This document shows positions 18,080 to 26,015 of a DNA stretch of 37,518 nucleotides, piece after piece (position 1 is the first letter of the stretch; the number at the start of each line of letters is the position of its first letter). The DNA is from a virus. A program made the translations under genes and the position numbers. The notes under the pieces are model-generated. The model was given only the letters and a program-made list of their open reading frames with translations. It did not search any database and had not been told where the DNA came from. The stretch spans positions 1 to 37,518 of the IMG/VR virus record IMGVR_UViG_3300034980_000169; one strand, written 5' to 3'.

Positions 18080-18634
18080 ATGTCATACATAGGTAAAACT
18101 CCTGACAGTTTAGTAACTGGACAAAATACGAGTGAAGATATTTTTACTGCTACTTCTAATCAAACTGCTTTTACTTTGACTGCCGATGTTGTTATTGAAA
18201 CAGATATTATTGTTTCTATCAATGGTGTAGTCCAATCTGGTACAGCATACGGAATGAGTGGTACTGGAAATCGAACTCTTACTTTTACAACTGGTCTAAC
18301 AGTTGGTGATAAAGTAAGAGTTTTGCATATTGGATTCAAACCAACTACAACTGTATTCGCAGACAATTCTGTAATAACTCAAAAGTTAGCTGCTAATGCT
18401 GTAACAGTTGCAAAGATTGCTGATGATGCAGTAACAGCGGCAAAAATACATGGTGATGTTGTATTGGGAGGTCCTTCGTTGGGAACTAATTCTGTTATAA
18501 GAACAAATGCAAATACCATTAGTGAGAATATAACATTTCTTACAAATACAAATGGTTCGAGTGTAGGAACAATTACAATAGCCTCTGGGTCTACGGTAAC
18601 AATAACTTCTGGAGCTCTTTGGAAAATTTTATGA
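18080..18634 (+). CDS. Short fibre: SYIG head, brief repeat, ISENIT cap
   Basis: A 184-residue fibre. The head (MSYIGKTPDSLVTGQ, then FTATSNQTAFTLTADV and SINGVVQSGTAY) is a beta domain seen in related form at 19689, 31656 and 33648. Only about two TTAKI-type repeats follow (residues 100-128). The last 55 residues from GGPSLGT (residue 130) are the cap module found in four genes here: GGPSLGTNSVIRTNANTISE, NIT, and a closing LWKIL. The gene starts directly after the small beta protein with no spacer. Its TGA overlaps an ATG (ATGA) that opens an 11-codon remnant. Confidence 0.78.
   Translation: MSYIGKTPDSLVTGQNTSEDIFTATSNQTAFTLTADVVIETDIIVSINGVVQSGTAYGMSGTGNRTLTFTTGLTVGDKVRVLHIGFKPTTTVFADNSVITQKLAANAVTVAKIADDAVTAAKIHGDVVLGGPSLGTNSVIRTNANTISENITFLTNTNGSSVGTITIASGSTVTITSGALWKIL
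18467..18631 (+). repeat. ISENIT cap module, copy 1 of 4
   Basis: Codes for the 55-residue C-terminal module beginning GGPSLGT and containing ISENIT. Other copies are at 22541-22705, 32199-32363 and 36685-36843. All four are 53-55 residues, start at the same residue and are strictly C-terminal. This marks an exchangeable fibre-end domain. Confidence 0.8.
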
Positions 18635-18666
18635 GTACATTAAAGAAACAAGAGGAGAATAAATAG
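18631..18666 (+). pseudogene. 11-codon remnant of a STIKV-type fibre start
   Basis: A mini-frame MSTLKKQEENK followed by TAG. Its ATG overlaps the TGA of the preceding ISENIT-capped gene. Its first five residues equal the head of the fibre at 29226 (MSTLKV) and nearly match those at 22705 and 25366. At 22705 the same ATGA junction leads into a full STIKV fibre, so here the rest of that fibre seems to have been replaced by the unrelated head at 18667, which begins at the next base. It may still couple translation, since GAGGAG within it serves as the next ribosome binding site. Confidence 0.5.
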
Positions 18667-19335
18667 ATGGCAGTAACTATTAACAGCAATGGCACCATAA
18701 CTGGCATAGCAGTAGGTGGCTTGCCGGACGGAGTAGTTGATGCAGGAACGCTTGCGACAAACTCGGTGGACTCAGCCGAATTAATAGATGGTGCAGTTGA
18801 TAATTCTCACTTGGCGACAGGTATTACTTCTTCAAAATTAAGTGGAAATTTACCTGCACTTAATGGTTCTGCTCTTACTGCTTTATCAGCTGCAAATTTA
18901 ACAGGGAATCTACCTGCGATAAGTGGTTCAAGTCTTACGGGAGTATATAATGTAGATAGTCTTGGTGCTAATTCACACAGTAAAATGATTGCTAGCACTT
19001 ACGATTTAAGCACCGCTTCTGGTAATAAAGACATTACTGGTTTTGGATTTGATCCTAAAATTGTTTTTATGTTTTGGGGGCAATCAGTATCAGTAAATTG
19101 GGGAATTGGATTTATGCAAGTAAATCAAAACGTGGGATATGGTATTCGCAACACAGGTGGTAGTACCACAGGGTTGGTAGATCAGGAGGGGAGTTTACTT
19201 GCTCATAAACAAACAGGTAATACTCACGCTCAAAATGGAATATTGAGTTCAATTACTGATGGTATTAGGATTGCTTTTACTAAGGTTGGAAGTCCTACGG
19301 GTAGCCTTCACATAAAAGTTCTAGGATTTAAATGA
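18667..19335 (+). CDS. Short tail fibre with beta-sandwich-type tip
   Basis: A 222-residue fibre. The head is short (MAVTINSNGTITGIAVGGLP). A few repeats follow (NSVDSAELIDGAVDNSHL, KLSGNLPALNGSALTAL). The tip (about 95-222, from NVDSLGANSHSKMI) has KDITGFGFDPKIVFMFWGQS and ends GSLHIKVLGFK. That ending resembles the HIQVYGLKPS ending of the fibre at 32378, suggesting related tip folds. GAGGAGAATAAATAG precedes the ATG. Its stop overlaps the next start (ATGATGA), so the small PKE protein downstream is probably translationally coupled. Confidence 0.75.
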   Translation: MAVTINSNGTITGIAVGGLPDGVVDAGTLATNSVDSAELIDGAVDNSHLATGITSSKLSGNLPALNGSALTALSAANLTGNLPAISGSSLTGVYNVDSLGANSHSKMIASTYDLSTASGNKDITGFGFDPKIVFMFWGQSVSVNWGIGFMQVNQNVGYGIRNTGGSTTGLVDQEGSLLAHKQTGNTHAQNGILSSITDGIRIAFTKVGSPTGSLHIKVLGFK

Positions 19336-19685
19336 TGACAACTTCTTACGTTAAAGAGAAAACAACAGGAAAAATATTAACTTCCACAACGGGTCAAGAT
19401 CAAAACAATCCTATTCATACTGAAGCTATGAATAGTTTTGTTACCAGTAGGGGATGGAGTTTAGATGACTATGAAATAGGTTTTGAAGATGATAATGTTG
19501 TTGAAGAATGGATTAATATACAAGATGAAGCTTCTAAAACTTACGCAGACAAACGCAAAGCAGAATATCCTTCTATTGAAGATGTTACAGTTGCACTTGC
19601 AGAAAAAGCAGAAGGTGATTCAACAATGTGGGACGAAATAACTGTAAAACGACAAGCAATTAAAGCTAAATACCCAAAGGAATAA
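19332..19685 (+). CDS. Small PKE-ending protein, probable fibre assembly factor
   Basis: A 117-residue acidic protein ending AIKAKYPKE. The N-terminal half (YVKEKTTGKILTST) resembles that of the protein at 35932 (FIKQKSTGKIVHRE), a shared family head. The C-terminal half has AEYPSIEDVTVALAEKAEG before the final helix. The ATG at 19332 overlaps the previous stop; a second ATG at 19335 is possible. The last codons (CCA AAG GAA TAA) contain the AAGGA that serves as ribosome binding site for the 780-residue fibre seven bases on. Confidence 0.72.
   Translation: MMTTSYVKEKTTGKILTSTTGQDQNNPIHTEAMNSFVTSRGWSLDDYEIGFEDDNVVEEWINIQDEASKTYADKRKAEYPSIEDVTVALAEKAEGDSTMWDEITVKRQAIKAKYPKE
19677..19681 (+). 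promoter_or_regulatory. Ribosome binding site embedded in PKE codons
   Basis: AAGGA formed by the Lys and Glu codons of the terminal PKE, seven bases from the ATG at 19689. The same arrangement with the same seven-base spacer occurs at 24087, 33636 and 36232, and with eight bases at 29213. Confidence 0.65.
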
Positions 19686-19688
19686 GCT

Positions 19689-22031
19689 ATGGCATATATT
19701 GGAAGAGGAGTAGAATTTGGTGAGTTTATAAAACAAACTCTAACACCGAATAGTTCAACAACAGCATTTGCTATGACCCATGCCGCATCTGCAAATAGTG
19801 TCTTAGTAGTTTATGGAAACATAGTTCAGGAACCGGGTGTTGGTTATACTTGTGCTGGTAGCACTATTACATTTACAGGTACACCCCAGACAGGGACATC
19901 ATTATACATTATATATATGGGTAGAGAATTAACAAGTCTTAATGCACCGGATGATTCTATAACAACTGCTAAGATAGCAGATGATGCAGTAACAACTGCT
20001 AAGATAGCTGATAATTCTATTACATCAGCTAAAATTGGTGTGGATGTTATCGTTGCAGAGGATATTGCCGCTAATGCAATTACTGTTTCAGAACTTCAAA
20101 ACAATGCAGTAACAACTGTAAAAATAATTGATGATGCAGTAACAACAGCAAAGATATTAGATTCAAATGTAACAGCTGCTAAGTTAGCTTCAGATGCAGT
20201 AACAACTGCTAAGATATTAAATTCTAATGTAACAACTGCAAAAATAGCAGATTTAAATGTAACAACTGGTAAGATAGCAGCCGATGCAATAACGGGTGCA
20301 AAAATAGCTGATGATACATTAGACTCGGAACATTACGCCGATGGAAGTATTGATACAGCTCACATCGCTGACTTACAAGTAACAACTGCTAAGTTAGCAG
20401 CCGATGCAATAACAGCAGCCAAGATAGCAGATGACGTTATCAATAGTGAACACTACGCCGCGGCAAGTATTGACAATGAACATTTAGCTGATGATGCAGT
20501 AACAACTGCAAAGATATTAAATGCAAATGTAACAACTGCTAAAATAGCAGATTTAAATGTAACAACTGCTAAGATAGCAGCTGATGCAATTACAGGAGCC
20601 AAGATAGCTGATGATACATTGGACTCAGAGCATTACGCCGATGGAAGTATTGACACAGCTCATCTCGCTGACGGTGCGATAACAGCAGCAAAGATAGCAG
20701 ACGGTACAGTAGTAGCAGCAGAGATAGCTTCTGATGCAGTAACAACAGTAAAGATTATAGATGATGCAGTAACAACTGCAAAGATATTAAATGCAAATGT
20801 AACAACTGCGAAGATAGCGGATGACGCAGTAACAACAGCAAAAATATTAGATGCAAATGTAACAACTGCTAAAATAGCAGCTGATGCTATTGATGGAACT
20901 AAACTAGCAGATAACGCATTGAACTCGGAGCATTATACTGATGGTTCAGTAGATGATATCCATATTAGTGGAATGGCTGCAAGCAAATTGACAGGAACTA
21001 TAACTCCTTCTGATAATACCGTTACTGGTGCTAAGATAGCACTTGGTTCTGACGCAGCAGGTGATGTCATGTATTATAATGGAACTGATTATGCTAGACT
21101 TGCAAAAGGAACTGCCGGACAAGTATTGACTATAAATTCTGGTGCGACTGCTCCTGAGTGGGCTGCTGATTCTACTAATGTTGGTGCTACGTCTGTTGGT
21201 GGTGATGTTACTGGTACAGTTGCAAATATTCAGATTGCTTCTGGTGCAGTAGGCACTACGGAACTTGCTGCTGACGCAGTTGATGGAACTAAACTCGCTG
21301 ATAATGCATTGGACTCGGAGCATTATACCGATGGAAGTATTGACGCTGCTCACTTGGCTTCTGATGCAGTAACAACAGCAAAGATATTAGATTCAAATGT
21401 AACAGCTGCTAAGTTAGCTTCAGATGCAGTAACAACTGCAAAGATATTAAATGCAAATGTAACAACTGCTAAAATAGCAGATGACGGAGTAACAACAGCA
21501 AAGATATTAGATTCAAATGTAACAACTGCTAAGATTGCTGATGACGCAATAACAACTGCGAAAATATTAAATGCAAATGTAACAACTGCTAAAATAGCAG
21601 CTGATGCTATTGATGGAACTAAACTCGCTGATAATGCATTGGACTCAGAGCATTACACCGATGGAAGTATTGATACAGCTCACCTTGGTGATTTACAAGT
21701 AACAACTGCTAAGATAGCAGCTGATGCAATTACAGGAGCCAAGATAGCTGATGATACATTGGACTCAGAGCATTACGCGGCAGGGTCTGTCGATCTTGAA
21801 CATATGAGTTCGCAAAGTGTTGATGAAGATAATCTACACATTAGTAATGCTGGAACTAACGGACAATTTTTATCAAAACAAAGTGGTAATACAGGTGGAT
21901 TAACTTGGGCTGATGCAACAACAACAGCTCAAGTGAATACTTTAATAGCAGCTGCAGGTCATCAGTCAGCTGCACAAGTTACAACTATTGCACAGGATGA
22001 AGCTGCTGCATTGGCAATAGCATTAGGATAA
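19689..22031 (+). CDS. Longest repeat fibre (780 residues)
   Basis: A 780-residue fibre. The head (MAYIGRGVEFGEFIKQTLTP, then TAFAMTHAASANSVLVVYGN) belongs to the SYIG/AYIG type. Residues about 88-430 and 520-700 hold some forty ten-residue repeats: [20 protein letters not shown] and DSEHYTDGSID forms in varied order. In between is a GDVMYYNGTDYARLAKGTAG, GATAPEW linker. The end (LTWADATTTAQVNTLIAAAG, then AAQVTTIAQDEAAALAIALG) is a short helical stretch, not a large tip, so this may be a shaft or a fibre whose tip is another gene product. Repeat length is probably variable between relatives. Confidence 0.78.
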   Translation: MAYIGRGVEFGEFIKQTLTPNSSTTAFAMTHAASANSVLVVYGNIVQEPGVGYTCAGSTITFTGTPQTGTSLYIIYMGRELTSLNAPDDSITTAKIADDAVTTAKIADNSITSAKIGVDVIVAEDIAANAITVSELQNNAVTTVKIIDDAVTTAKILDSNVTAAKLASDAVTTAKILNSNVTTAKIADLNVTTGKIAADAITGAKIADDTLDSEHYADGSIDTAHIADLQVTTAKLAADAITAAKIADDVINSEHYAAASIDNEHLADDAVTTAKILNANVTTAKIADLNVTTAKIAADAITGAKIADDTLDSEHYADGSIDTAHLADGAITAAKIADGTVVAAEIASDAVTTVKIIDDAVTTAKILNANVTTAKIADDAVTTAKILDANVTTAKIAADAIDGTKLADNALNSEHYTDGSVDDIHISGMAASKLTGTITPSDNTVTGAKIALGSDAAGDVMYYNGTDYARLAKGTAGQVLTINSGATAPEWAADSTNVGATSVGGDVTGTVANIQIASGAVGTTELAADAVDGTKLADNALDSEHYTDGSIDAAHLASDAVTTAKILDSNVTAAKLASDAVTTAKILNANVTTAKIADDGVTTAKILDSNVTTAKIADDAITTAKILNANVTTAKIAADAIDGTKLADNALDSEHYTDGSIDTAHLGDLQVTTAKIAADAITGAKIADDTLDSEHYAAGSVDLEHMSSQSVDEDNLHISNAGTNGQFLSKQSGNTGGLTWADATTTAQVNTLIAAAGHQSAAQVTTIAQDEAAALAIALG
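19951..21790 (+). repeat. Decapeptide repeat array (30-base units)
   Basis: Coding repeats with a 30-base period, such as GATGCAGTAACAACTGCTAA and variants, including DSEHY-type blocks. Units are in frame throughout and interrupted by a unique linker at about 20985-21220. Similar arrays occur in nearly all fibre genes of the window, so homologous recombination between genes is possible. Confidence 0.8.
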
Positions 22032-22037
22032 TAAAAA

Positions 22038-22370
22038 ATGGCTAATACATTTAAATCAGAAACATTTACAGGTGGTTCGACTGCGGCAAATACTGATATG
22101 ACAGTTTATACTGTACCTTCATCAACGACAACTATTATTATCGGTTTAACAATTAGTAATCTTACAAATAATAGTATTACTGTTGATGTAAAATTAGTAT
22201 CTTCTGCTGATGATAATATCCATATCGGTAAAAATCTTCCAATACCATCGGGTAGTGCTTTGAACGCATTAACAGGAAAGGTGGTAATGGAAACTGGTGA
22301 TATTCTAAGAGTGCAAAGTGATACAGCCAATAGTGCAGATATTGCTATGAGTATCATGGAGGTCACCTAA
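22038..22370 (+). CDS. Small all-beta virion protein, paralogue of 17753
   Basis: A 110-residue protein starting MANTFKSETFTGGSTAANTD. It contains IIIGLTISNLTNNSITVDVK, KNLPIPSGSALNALTGKVVM and ETGDILRV, the same beta pattern and key residues as the protein at 17753. Both lie directly before an ISENIT-capped short fibre; here the TAA overlaps the next ATG (TAATG). The pairing suggests the two products work together. The function is unknown. A weak GGATAATAAAA leader precedes the start. Confidence 0.72.
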   Translation: MANTFKSETFTGGSTAANTDMTVYTVPSSTTTIIIGLTISNLTNNSITVDVKLVSSADDNIHIGKNLPIPSGSALNALTGKVVMETGDILRVQSDTANSADIAMSIMEVT

Positions 22371-22708
22371 TGGCATTAGATAAACTTACTTCCGATATGA
22401 TAACAGCTGGTGCTGTTAATGCAGCTGCAATAGCAGACGGTACAGTAGTAGCTGCAGAGATAGCTGATGATGCAATAGTAACTGCTAAGATTGCGGATGA
22501 CGCAGTAACGGCTGCTAAGATACATGATGCTGTTGAACTCGGAGGACCTTCATTAGGAACATCAAGTGTTATCAGAACAAATGCAAATACCATTAGTGAG
22601 AATATAACATTTGCTTCAAACACAAATGGTGTAAGTGCAGGACCTATATCAATCGCTGACGGAAATTTCGTTGCAGTATCATCTGGAACTACTTGGTCTA
22701 TCATATGA
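22370..22708 (+). CDS. Minimal ISENIT-capped fibre
   Basis: A 112-residue protein, the shortest fibre here. It opens MALDKLTSDMITAGAVNAAA, has about five TTAKI-type repeats (to residue 55) and then the 55-residue cap ([22 protein letters not shown], closing TWSII). It lacks the SYIG head of 18080 and instead has an ALDKLTS/ALSRIET-like opening, as in 36244 and 2657. The start overlaps the previous stop and its own TGA overlaps the next ATG. AGGTCACC-type bases upstream give a GGAGG ribosome binding site (ATGGAGGTCACCTAATG). Confidence 0.78.
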   Translation: MALDKLTSDMITAGAVNAAAIADGTVVAAEIADDAIVTAKIADDAVTAAKIHDAVELGGPSLGTSSVIRTNANTISENITFASNTNGVSAGPISIADGNFVAVSSGTTWSII

Positions 22709-23739
22709 GTACAATAAAAGTAGATACAGTAACGACATTAGACGGAACAGGAAACATTACTTTAAGTAGGCCTTTAACTGGTTTGTCTGGTAGTGGTGCA
22801 TCTTTGACTGCATTGAATGCTACTGAACTTACAAGTGGTACTTTACCAATGGCTAGATTGTCAGGAACTCTACCTGCACTTAATGGTTCTGCTCTTACTG
22901 CTCTTAATGCAACTAATCTTGCAAGTGGTACTGTTCCAACTGCTAGACTAGGATCGGGTACTGCTAACAATGGAGTTTTTTTAAGAGGTGATGGTACATG
23001 GAACGCAGCTGGTGGTGGAGTAGATGGTATATCTTCATCTGCTGATGCGACTGCTATAACTATTACCTCGGCAGAAAAAGTTGGGATAGGTATTACAAAT
23101 CCAAACTCAACATTTGTAGTATCTGATGGTGGAGCGTATGGAATGGAATTTTATCCTAACGATAATAATGTATCTAAAATTCTTGCTTATGATAGAAGTG
23201 GTAGTGCGTATCGAGATTTTAAAATTTCTGGTAATCAGGTAATATTTGGATATGGTACATCAGGCAATAATGAAGGTATGCGTATTAATAATGTTGGTGC
23301 GATAACAATGCCTAAACAACCGTGTTTTCAGGCTCAAATTACTGGACCGGGTGAGAATAATGTTACTGGTAATAGTGCTACATATACTGTAGGATTTGCT
23401 ACTGAAAATTTTGATCTAGCTGGGAACTTTGCGTCAGGTACATTTACTGCTCCAGTAACAGGTAAATATCTTTTATCCGTACACATAACGGTAGCAGGAG
23501 TAACAGGGGCTTCTGATGGTTATGATATACAAATATTAACTTCTAATCGTCAGTATCAGACTTCTGAACATCTATGGGGTGATGGACATTATTCACAAAG
23601 ATATAATTCTCTTGTTGTTATTGCTGACATGGATGCGTCTGATACAGCCTATGTAAGAATTATTGGTACTGGTGAGTCGGGTAATGTGTGGGACATTGGT
23701 GGTGTTACACCTAAATTTTATGGATGTTTATTAGCCTAA
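22705..23739 (+). CDS. Tail fibre: STIKV head, C1q-like tip
   Basis: A 344-residue fibre. The frame is open from an ATG at 22693, but the ATG at 22705, overlapping the previous stop as ATGA, gives the MSTIKVDTVTTL head shared with 25366 and 29226 and is preferred. The middle has SGTLPALNGSALTALNATNL, VPTARLGSGTANNGVFLRGD linkers and a GISSSADATAITI, VGIGITNP stretch. From about residue 207 a C1q/TNF-like jelly roll is visible: FQAQITGPGENNVTGN, FDLAGNFASGTFTAP, VTGKYLLSVHITVAG, ending FYGCLLA. Such tips are trimeric receptor-binding folds. The small PKE-ending gene follows nine bases later. Confidence 0.8.
   Translation: MSTIKVDTVTTLDGTGNITLSRPLTGLSGSGASLTALNATELTSGTLPMARLSGTLPALNGSALTALNATNLASGTVPTARLGSGTANNGVFLRGDGTWNAAGGGVDGISSSADATAITITSAEKVGIGITNPNSTFVVSDGGAYGMEFYPNDNNVSKILAYDRSGSAYRDFKISGNQVIFGYGTSGNNEGMRINNVGAITMPKQPCFQAQITGPGENNVTGNSATYTVGFATENFDLAGNFASGTFTAPVTGKYLLSVHITVAGVTGASDGYDIQILTSNRQYQTSEHLWGDGHYSQRYNSLVVIADMDASDTAYVRIIGTGESGNVWDIGGVTPKFYGCLLA
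22957..22997 (+). repeat. 41-base exact repeat shared with 24342-24382
   Basis: Identical 41 bases occur at 22957-22997 and 24342-24382, in the FLRGDGT linker of two neighbouring fibres, with further near-identity around them. A close variant lies at about 29825 in a third fibre. Identity over synonymous positions points to recent exchange or duplication. Confidence 0.8.
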
Positions 23740-23747
23740 AGGGAATT

Positions 23748-24095
23748 ATGATATTAACTAAAAGACAATTAGATGTTCTCAATCATGTTGTAGTCAACGG
23801 ACAAGAGTGGGCTGATAATGCAAAACAAGAATCTCATATTCTTGATAAAATTGCTAATCACGAATCATCTTATGATGAAGCTGTTGCAAAAGGGAATTAT
23901 AAAAATCGTAAACAGCGTGATGAAGAAATAACAAGATTAGAACAAGAAAAATACGATAATGCATCTTGGGATGTTAAGAGACAGCGAGAGTACCCGAGAA
24001 TTTCAGAGTTAGTAGTGGCTTTATATGATGAAGATGATAAAGCAGAAATCATTAAACGCAGAGCCGAAGTTAAATTAAAGTACCCAAAGGAATAA
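23748..24095 (+). CDS. Small PKE-ending protein, probable fibre assembly factor
   Basis: A 115-residue charged protein. The frame extends up to an ATG at 23724 inside the previous gene, but AAAGGGAA just before the ATG at 23748 decides the start. It contains KRQLDVLNHVVVNGQEWADN, SWDVKRQREYPRISELVVAL and ends AEVKLKYPKE. SWDVKRQREY is very close to SYDVKRKREY in the protein at 35932, a direct sign of common ancestry. Largely helical. The terminal AAG GAA codons form the ribosome binding site of the S74 fibre downstream. Confidence 0.72.
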   Translation: MILTKRQLDVLNHVVVNGQEWADNAKQESHILDKIANHESSYDEAVAKGNYKNRKQRDEEITRLEQEKYDNASWDVKRQREYPRISELVVALYDEDDKAEIIKRRAEVKLKYPKE

Positions 24096-24098
24096 GAT

Positions 24099-25361
24099 AT
24101 GCCCCAATTAGATTTTGATGGAGCGAACTCAAGACTCTCCGCCGACAACATAAGAGGACAGAGTGGAAGCACGATAACCATTGTAAGTGGACATAATTTG
24201 GTTGGAAGCGGTTCTGGATTAACTGCTTTACCAGCAGCTAACTTAACAGGAACTATATCTGCTATTAGTGGCGCTAATCTTACAAATCTTAATGCTACTA
24301 ATTTAGCAAGTGGTACAGTACCAACAGCTAGACTTGGAAGTGGTACTGCTAACAATGGAGTTTTTTTAAGAGGTGATGGTACTTGGGCAGCTGCTGGTGG
24401 TGGAGTAGATGGTATTGTGTCATCTGCTAATGCAACTGCTATTACGATAGATAGTGATGAAAATATTCTTATAGGAACAACAAATTCTTATGTAAGAGGG
24501 ATGATAGATATTGAAATGCCTAATTCCACATCTACATCAGATTACTTGCATAGAGTAGGATTACGACTTGATAGTCGGTGTGGTGCAAATGAAATTGGCC
24601 CTAGTATAGAATTTAGTACATCAGGTAATGCTGAAGCACTTATTGGTTTGAAGAACCACAGTCAGGTTGGTACACAACAGGCTCATATGTTTTTCAGAAT
24701 AAAATCTGATACTAGCACTACTACCATGACAGAATTTATGCGTGTTACACCACCTTATTATACTAGTTTTCCAAAACCTGTATTATTCGGATTATCTGGT
24801 AGTACAGCACCAAAATCTGTAGGTTCGTTGGAAGTTGAGTCAACAGTAGGACAAGATAATGGTTTAATTGTTTGGACTTCAACTAACAATTCAGGTGCGA
24901 TGAATATGGTGAGTTTTCGTGCTAATTCAACAACCGAAGTTGGTTCAATAAGATCAACTTCATCTTCTACTTCTTTTAATACTTCATCTGATTATCGTTT
25001 AAAAGAAAATGTAGTACCAATGACGGGAGCAATAGACAGAATTAAACTATTCAAACCATTACGATTCAATTTCATTACTAACCCAAGTAAAGTTGTAGAT
25101 GGTTTCTTGGCACACGAAGCACAAGAAATAGTTCCAGAGGCTGTTGATGGTACGAAAGATGAGATGGAGGAGTATGAAGCAACTCCTGCTGAAATCGGTG
25201 AAGATGGTAATATTAGTAAAGAAGCAGTAATGGGCTCAAGAGCAAAGATGCAAGGAATAGATCAGGCTAAGATTGTTCCTCTGCTTGTTGGAGCATTACA
25301 AGAATCTATTACACGAATTGAAAGTTTAGAACAAGAAGTTGCAACATTAAAAGGAGAATAA
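24099..25361 (+). CDS. Tail fibre with C-terminal S74 self-cleaving chaperone
   Basis: A 420-residue fibre. The head is short (MPQLDFDGANSRLSADNIRG). Linkers LPAANLTGTISAISGANLTN and VFLRGDGTWAAAGG follow. The middle domain (about 140-295) includes IGTTNSYVRGMIDIEMPN and EVESTVGQDNGLIVW. The last 124 residues are a peptidase S74 / endosialidase-type intramolecular chaperone: S297-D-Y-R-L-K302 (the expected Ser/Lys autocleavage site), then FKPLRFNF, DGFLAHEAQEIVPEAVDG, and a final coiled coil (ITRIESLEQEVATLKGE). In this family the chaperone trimerises the fibre and cuts itself off. AAGGA from the previous gene is its ribosome binding site. Confidence 0.88.
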   Translation: MPQLDFDGANSRLSADNIRGQSGSTITIVSGHNLVGSGSGLTALPAANLTGTISAISGANLTNLNATNLASGTVPTARLGSGTANNGVFLRGDGTWAAAGGGVDGIVSSANATAITIDSDENILIGTTNSYVRGMIDIEMPNSTSTSDYLHRVGLRLDSRCGANEIGPSIEFSTSGNAEALIGLKNHSQVGTQQAHMFFRIKSDTSTTTMTEFMRVTPPYYTSFPKPVLFGLSGSTAPKSVGSLEVESTVGQDNGLIVWTSTNNSGAMNMVSFRANSTTEVGSIRSTSSSTSFNTSSDYRLKENVVPMTGAIDRIKLFKPLRFNFITNPSKVVDGFLAHEAQEIVPEAVDGTKDEMEEYEATPAEIGEDGNISKEAVMGSRAKMQGIDQAKIVPLLVGALQESITRIESLEQEVATLKGE

Positions 25362-25365
25362 CTAA

Positions 25366-26007
25366 ATGAGTACAATAAAAGTTAATACATTAACTACATT
25401 AAACGGTTCAGGAAACATAACCGTAAGTAGACCTTTTACTGGTCTGTCTGGTAGTGGTGCTTCTTTGACTGCTCTTAATGCTACTGAACTTACAAGCGGA
25501 ACAATACCAATTGCTCGTATAGCTGACAATGCGATTACTGGAGCAAAGATAGCAATGACATCAGATGCACGAGGTGACATCTTGTATTACAATGGTACAG
25601 ATTATGCTCGACTTGCAAAAGGTGCTAGTGGAACGGTGTTGAAGATGGGTGCAAACGATCCTGCATGGGGTACTGATTCAGTTGATTTAACAGCAGATCA
25701 ATCATGGACAGGTTCACAACGTGCAACAATGGTAACAGACAATGATGGTTCATTTGATATGAACGCAGGACAAAATTTTAATTGTACTCCGTCTGGAAAT
25801 TTTACTTTAACTTTTACTAATATTGCAAATGGTCAATCAGGATTTATTATTTTAATTAATTCTGGTGGACATACAGTTTCACTTCATGCAAATTCAAAAG
25901 CCGATGCAAACTTAACAGGAGTGGTATCGACAGCAGGAACATATATTTTAAGTTATATTAGTAATGGTACTAATGTTTATTTAACAAACTCAGCAGTTAT
26001 AGCATAG
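25366..26007 (+). CDS. Short tail fibre, STIKV head, compact beta tip
   Basis: A 213-residue fibre. The head MSTIKVNTLTTLNGSGNITV and SGSGASLTALNATELTSGT are near copies of the head at 22705. Two or three repeats follow, then GDILYYNGTDYARLAKGASG. The tip (about 105-213) has SWTGSQRATMVTDNDGSFDM and FNCTPSGNFTLTFTNIANGQ, with a closing YISNGTNVYLTNSAVIA, a beta domain common at the end of marine-phage fibres. The AAAGGAGAA of the previous gene's last codons acts as ribosome binding site. There is no PKE gene directly after it; the lectin-like protein follows. Confidence 0.77.
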   Translation: MSTIKVNTLTTLNGSGNITVSRPFTGLSGSGASLTALNATELTSGTIPIARIADNAITGAKIAMTSDARGDILYYNGTDYARLAKGASGTVLKMGANDPAWGTDSVDLTADQSWTGSQRATMVTDNDGSFDMNAGQNFNCTPSGNFTLTFTNIANGQSGFIILINSGGHTVSLHANSKADANLTGVVSTAGTYILSYISNGTNVYLTNSAVIA

Positions 26008-26015
26008 GAAAAAGA

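Noticed and set aside
19951-21790. CRISPR-like array of about 30-base repeats
   Set aside because: The 30-base units are in-frame decapeptide codons with no unique spacers and no cas genes. They are fibre shaft repeats.
22693-22704. Upstream ATG for the C1q-tipped fibre; likewise 23724 and 28529 for the following small proteins
   Set aside because: The starts at 22705, 23748 and 28598 fit the conserved heads, stop-start overlaps or strong ribosome binding sites. The extensions only re-read the end of the previous gene.
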